8,273 nt of DNA from Polynucleobacter meluiroseus (GTDB lineage: Bacteria > Pseudomonadota > Gammaproteobacteria > Burkholderiales > Burkholderiaceae). This document shows, in pieces, positions 5,576 to 8,273 of the stretch (position 1 is its first letter; the number at the start of each line of letters is the position of its first letter). The stretch lies in assembly GCA_945867755.1 (NCBI GenBank), contig CAMBJN010000055.1:1-8273 (forward strand), read 5' to 3'. The position numbers and the translations under genes are program-made. The notes under the pieces were generated by a model. The model worked only from the letters and a program-made list of their open reading frames with translations, ran no database searches and had not been told where the DNA came from.

Positions 5576-7303
5576 TCAACTGCCTACAATTAACTTACAG
5601 GCATCAGCGCTGAGCTTTTTGGCTCGTTCAAAGGCCATGTCCAAGGTTTCTAAGCTGTTCTCCGGACCAATCTCATCAATGAAGCCGCTGCGCACCATCA
5701 ATGATGATGGTTGGCTGTTGGCACAACAAACCAAGAGTTGGCCGCCATATTTGTTGAGAGATTTGTTGAGTGCTTTTAATGCGTCAATACCGCTGGTATC
5801 AATATTGATTAATTGATGCATTTCTAAAATGATCACTTTGGGTATTAAACGCTTGGAGTCTTGAGGATTGAATAAATCCTCGACTTTGTCGATGGCCCCA
5901 AAAAACAAAGAGCCGTAAATACCATAAGCTTCAACACTGTTTTTTAAATCAACTGAGTCATTGAGCGGCAAATCATCTTCACTAACAAAACTTTCTGGAA
6001 GTTCTAATTTTTCAATTTGAGTCAATGATGAAATTCTATAAATGAAAAAGATGCACGCTAAAACAAGGCCAACTTCTACGGCCACGGTCAGATCAAAAAT
6101 GATCGTTAGGAAGAAGGTACCAAGCAAAATTAATTGGTAGGTGATGTGAAATTGTTTTGAGCGTTTGAATTCAGTGAAATCAAACATATTCCAGGCGATA
6201 TAAATCAAGATGCCTGCCAAGCATGACATAGGAATATGGCTGGCAAAGGGTGCGGCAATGATCATGATCAATAAAATCACCACCGAATGAATCACTCCAG
6301 AGATTGGTGTTTTTGCCCCCGCCTTGGCATTGGTCGCGGTTCTGGCAATGGTTCCTGTCACTGGCAGTCCGCCAAAGAATGGCACCACCATATTTGCAAT
6401 GCCTTGTCCCATCAATTCTTGATTGGGGTCGTGCTTGTCATCGCTCAAACTATCTCCAACCCGGGCACAGAGTAAAGATTCAATCGCCCCCAAAATCGCG
6501 ATGGTGAGCGTTGGTGCAAACAACTGTTTGGCGGTTTCCCAATCAAAGGCCGGCATCTTGGGGCTTGGTATGTGATTGGGCAGTTCTCCAAAACGACTAC
6601 CAATGGTTTCTACGGGTATATCTAGTAAATACACCGAGATGGTGATCAGCAGCAGGGCAACGATGATGCCCGGAACAAAGCTGATTGGTTGCCAAATGCG
6701 GGCAATCAAGCCGCTGACTTTGGGCCACACAATGATCAAAATCAAAGTACCCAAAGTGATTAAAAAGGCAAATAGGTTGGCAGTGTTGGCGTATTGATAA
6801 AACGCATGAATTTGTGAGAAGAAATCTGCAGGTAATTTCTCAATTTGTAAACCAAAGGCATCTTTGATTTGAGACAAACCAATCAACACCGCAATACCGC
6901 TTGTAAAGCCAATGATGATAGCCACAGGAATGAATCGAATCAGGTTGCCCACACGAAACAAGCCCATGGTTAACAACAAAGTTCCAGCAAAGAATGTTGA
7001 AAGTATTAAGTTTGCTACGCCATAGCGTTCAACAATCGCGTAGACGATCACCACGAATGCGCCTGCGGGACCACCAATTTGAACTTTGCTGCCACCGAAG
7101 ATTGAAATTAAAAAACCACCAATGACTGCAGAGATCAAGCCGGCTTCAGGTTTTAGTCCGGAAGCAATCGCAAATGCAATGGCCAGAGGAAGTGCAATCA
7201 CGCCGACGGTGATGCCGCTGCTTAAATCGCTGATAAAAGTTTGGCTGTTGTAGCCTTTAGCGGCGTTGACGATTTTGGGTCGAAAACGCGCTAAGTTCAT
7301 CAT
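5576..7303 (-). CDS. SulP-family anion transporter with C-terminal STAS domain
   Basis: This is an inner-membrane secondary transporter of 575 residues, normal for bacterial SulP proteins. The membrane part (about 25-445) carries family motifs ALPLAIAFAIASGLKPEAGL (37-56), GGPAGAF (77-83), ESLLCARVGDSL (275-286), QELMGQGIANMVVPFFGGLP (295-314) and TGTIARTATNAKAGAKTPIS (316-335). The STAS domain (about 455-560) has VIILEMHQLINIDTSGIDAL (490-509); its Ser504 is at the position of the regulatory serine of anti-sigma-factor antagonists. Known substrates of the family include sulfate, bicarbonate (BicA) and C4-dicarboxylates (DauA/YchM), so the ion is not assigned. No carbonic anhydrase or sulfate-assimilation gene is adjacent. 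The ATG at 7303 overlaps the metG stop as ATGA; the next codon at 7300 is also ATG and could be the true start. The sense strand can form a hairpin in its last codons. Confidence 0.93.
   Translation of the reverse strand: MMNLARFRPKIVNAAKGYNSQTFISDLSSGITVGVIALPLAIAFAIASGLKPEAGLISAVIGGFLISIFGGSKVQIGGPAGAFVVIVYAIVERYGVANLILSTFFAGTLLLTMGLFRVGNLIRFIPVAIIIGFTSGIAVLIGLSQIKDAFGLQIEKLPADFFSQIHAFYQYANTANLFAFLITLGTLILIIVWPKVSGLIARIWQPISFVPGIIVALLLITISVYLLDIPVETIGSRFGELPNHIPSPKMPAFDWETAKQLFAPTLTIAILGAIESLLCARVGDSLSDDKHDPNQELMGQGIANMVVPFFGGLPVTGTIARTATNAKAGAKTPISGVIHSVVILLIMIIAAPFASHIPMSCLAGILIYIAWNMFDFTEFKRSKQFHITYQLILLGTFFLTIIFDLTVAVEVGLVLACIFFIYRISSLTQIEKLELPESFVSEDDLPLNDSVDLKNSVEAYGIYGSLFFGAIDKVEDLFNPQDSKRLIPKVIILEMHQLINIDTSGIDALKALNKSLNKYGGQLLVCCANSQPSSLMVRSGFIDEIGPENSLETLDMAFERAKKLSADACKLIVGS
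5581..5603 (-). other. possible RNA hairpin at the 3' end of the SulP gene
   Basis: On the minus strand the sequence TGCCTGTAAGTTAATTGTAGGCA can fold as RNA into nine pairs (five Watson-Crick, two G-U, two A-U) around the loop GTTAA. It ends just before the SulP stop codon and about 35 bases ahead of the DUF3460 start. No U-run follows, so it is not a standard intrinsic terminator. It could protect or attenuate the transcript between sulP and the DUF3460-scpA-panC genes, or be chance within coding sequence. Confidence 0.25.
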
Positions 7304-8273
7304 TCTTGATTGGCTTCTATGAGTTTTTCTATCATCACAGGATCAATGCGGGTCATCAAGTGCTGATAAGGATTGATCACCTGCTTTGATGTTAGAGACT
7401 TGTTCACATCATCCCAAGACATTGGTGCAATGTTGAAGAATTGCTCAACGCCCGCAGCCACATTTGGCACCACTGGCTTGAGGTACACGGTCAAGCGTCT
7501 GAAGGCTTCTAAAGTAATACTACAAATGGTCTGTAGCTCTTGCTCTTTACTCGGATCTTTAGCGATTTCCCATGGTTTATTGCTATCAACAAAGCCATTG
7601 ACCAAATCAGCCAACTCCATCACGCGACGCAAAGCTTTTGCGTATTCCCGTGTCTCGTATAAGTCAGCGATTTCATCTTTGGCATCAGCCAACTGACCAA
7701 GCAGTGGATGACCCATCGCTGCATCATCCACAATGCCGCCAAAGCGTTTAACCAAGAAGCCGGCACTGCGACTAGCGATATTGATGTATTTGCCCAACAA
7801 GTCACTGTTCACGCGCGCGGTGAAGTCTTGCAAATTTAAGTCCAAGTCTTCCATGCTGGCATTGAGCTTGGCCGCAAAGTAATAGCGCAGCCACTCTGGA
7901 TTCAAGCCGCATTCAATCACGCTGTGGGCAGTGATGAAGGTGCCGCGTGACTTACTCATTTTTTCGCCATCAACGGTCAAGAAGCCATGAGCAAAAACAT
8001 TGGTCGGCGTACGGTAGCCAGAGAAGTGCAAAGTGGCTGGCCAGAACAAAGTGTGAAAATACAAAAGATCTTTACCAATGAAGTGGTACTGCTCAGTGGT
8101 CGTGTCTGGTTTGGTCCATTCGTTAAAGTCCAGACCTTTTTGTTGGCAAAGATTTAAAAAGCTCGCGTAGTAGCCAATCGGAGCATCTAGCCAAACATAG
8201 AAATATTTGCCTGGGGCATCTGGAATCTCAAAACCAAAGTAAGGGGCGTCTCTAGAAATATCCCAGTCGCCTA
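7300..8273 (-). CDS. metG: methionyl-tRNA synthetase, C-terminal part, short form without tRNA-binding appendix
   Basis: This cytoplasmic class I synthetase charges initiator and elongator tRNA-Met with methionine. The frame stays open to the right edge, leaving 323 residues; the N-terminus with the HIGH motif and zinc knuckle lies outside. The visible part begins GDWDISRDAPYFGFEIPDAP, then YVWLDAPIGYYASF and YHFIGKDLLYFHTLFWP of the catalytic core, KMSKS at 7948-7962, and the helical anticodon-binding domain. A TTG start at 8064 would fall inside this core, so it is not the real start. After KMSKS only 215 residues remain, against about 341 in E. coli MetRS (677 residues). The missing length matches the C-terminal EMAP-like dimerisation and tRNA-binding domain. 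The protein ends shortly after HLMTRIDPVMIEKLI, at the position where that domain's linker would begin. Its stop overlaps the SulP start. Confidence 0.96.
   Translation of the reverse strand, partial: GDWDISRDAPYFGFEIPDAPGKYFYVWLDAPIGYYASFLNLCQQKGLDFNEWTKPDTTTEQYHFIGKDLLYFHTLFWPATLHFSGYRTPTNVFAHGFLTVDGEKMSKSRGTFITAHSVIECGLNPEWLRYYFAAKLNASMEDLDLNLQDFTARVNSDLLGKYINIASRSAGFLVKRFGGIVDDAAMGHPLLGQLADAKDEIADLYETREYAKALRRVMELADLVNGFVDSNKPWEIAKDPSKEQELQTICSITLEAFRRLTVYLKPVVPNVAAGVEQFFNIAPMSWDDVNKSLTSKQVINPYQHLMTRIDPVMIEKLIEANQE

Noticed and set aside
6287..6507. Two overlapping plus-strand open frames opposite the SulP gene
   Set aside because: They are antisense to the well conserved SulP motifs, have no ribosome-binding site and give protein sequences of low credibility; they are by-products of the SulP codons.
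7373..7696. A 107-codon plus-strand open frame opposite metG
   Set aside because: It lies entirely within the anticodon-binding domain of MetRS on the other strand and shows no family resemblance.
1..8273. Mobile element, CRISPR array, tRNA or rRNA gene, toxin-antitoxin or defence system
   Set aside because: Both strands are filled with tightly packed recognisable metabolic and transport genes; no direct-repeat arrays, transposase, integrase or RNA-gene signatures were seen.

Overview
The window looks like chromosome from a low-GC betaproteobacterium of the order Burkholderiales, most likely a Polynucleobacter-like freshwater lineage. The order is suggested by a DUF3460 small protein directly in front of scpA, by a PanC with the FVNRLQFGPNEDFDKYPRT stretch, and by a ScpA with the LYGEPLF..LP.DLYIPPDALEVF N-terminal block; I recall all three as typical of Burkholderiales. 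The genus is an inference from the modest GC content and from memory of related proteins, not from a search.

Left part (1-2731, plus strand): the 3' half of a TonB-dependent outer-membrane receptor, followed without a gap by a BtuC/FecCD-type permease and a BtuD-type ATPase. Stop and start codons overlap at both junctions (TAATG, then ATGA), so the three form one operon whose promoter, and any cobalamin riboswitch, lie left of the window. The receptor is visibly more AT-rich than the genes after it.

Right part (2759-8273, minus strand, read right to left): methionyl-tRNA synthetase (3' part), a SulP-family anion transporter with a STAS domain, a DUF3460 small protein, ScpA, PanC and a BtuF-like periplasmic binding protein. 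Junctions are a 4-base overlap, 29, a 4-base overlap, 18 and 5 bases, so they could be read as one long transcript, although internal promoters cannot be excluded. The two transcription units converge in a 27-bp gap that holds small inverted repeats.

Functionally, the outer-membrane receptor, BtuF, BtuC and BtuD would make a complete corrinoid uptake route across both membranes, powered by TonB/ExbBD encoded elsewhere. BtuF is on the opposite strand, as the last gene of a housekeeping cluster (translation, chromosome condensation, pantothenate synthesis). No intergenic stretch exceeds 30 bases, and there are no RNA genes, mobile elements or CRISPR arrays. I see no clearly new system. The best leads are a MetRS that ends before the usual C-terminal tRNA-binding domain, the SulP gene overlapped with its stop codon, and the coupled DUF3460-ScpA pair.
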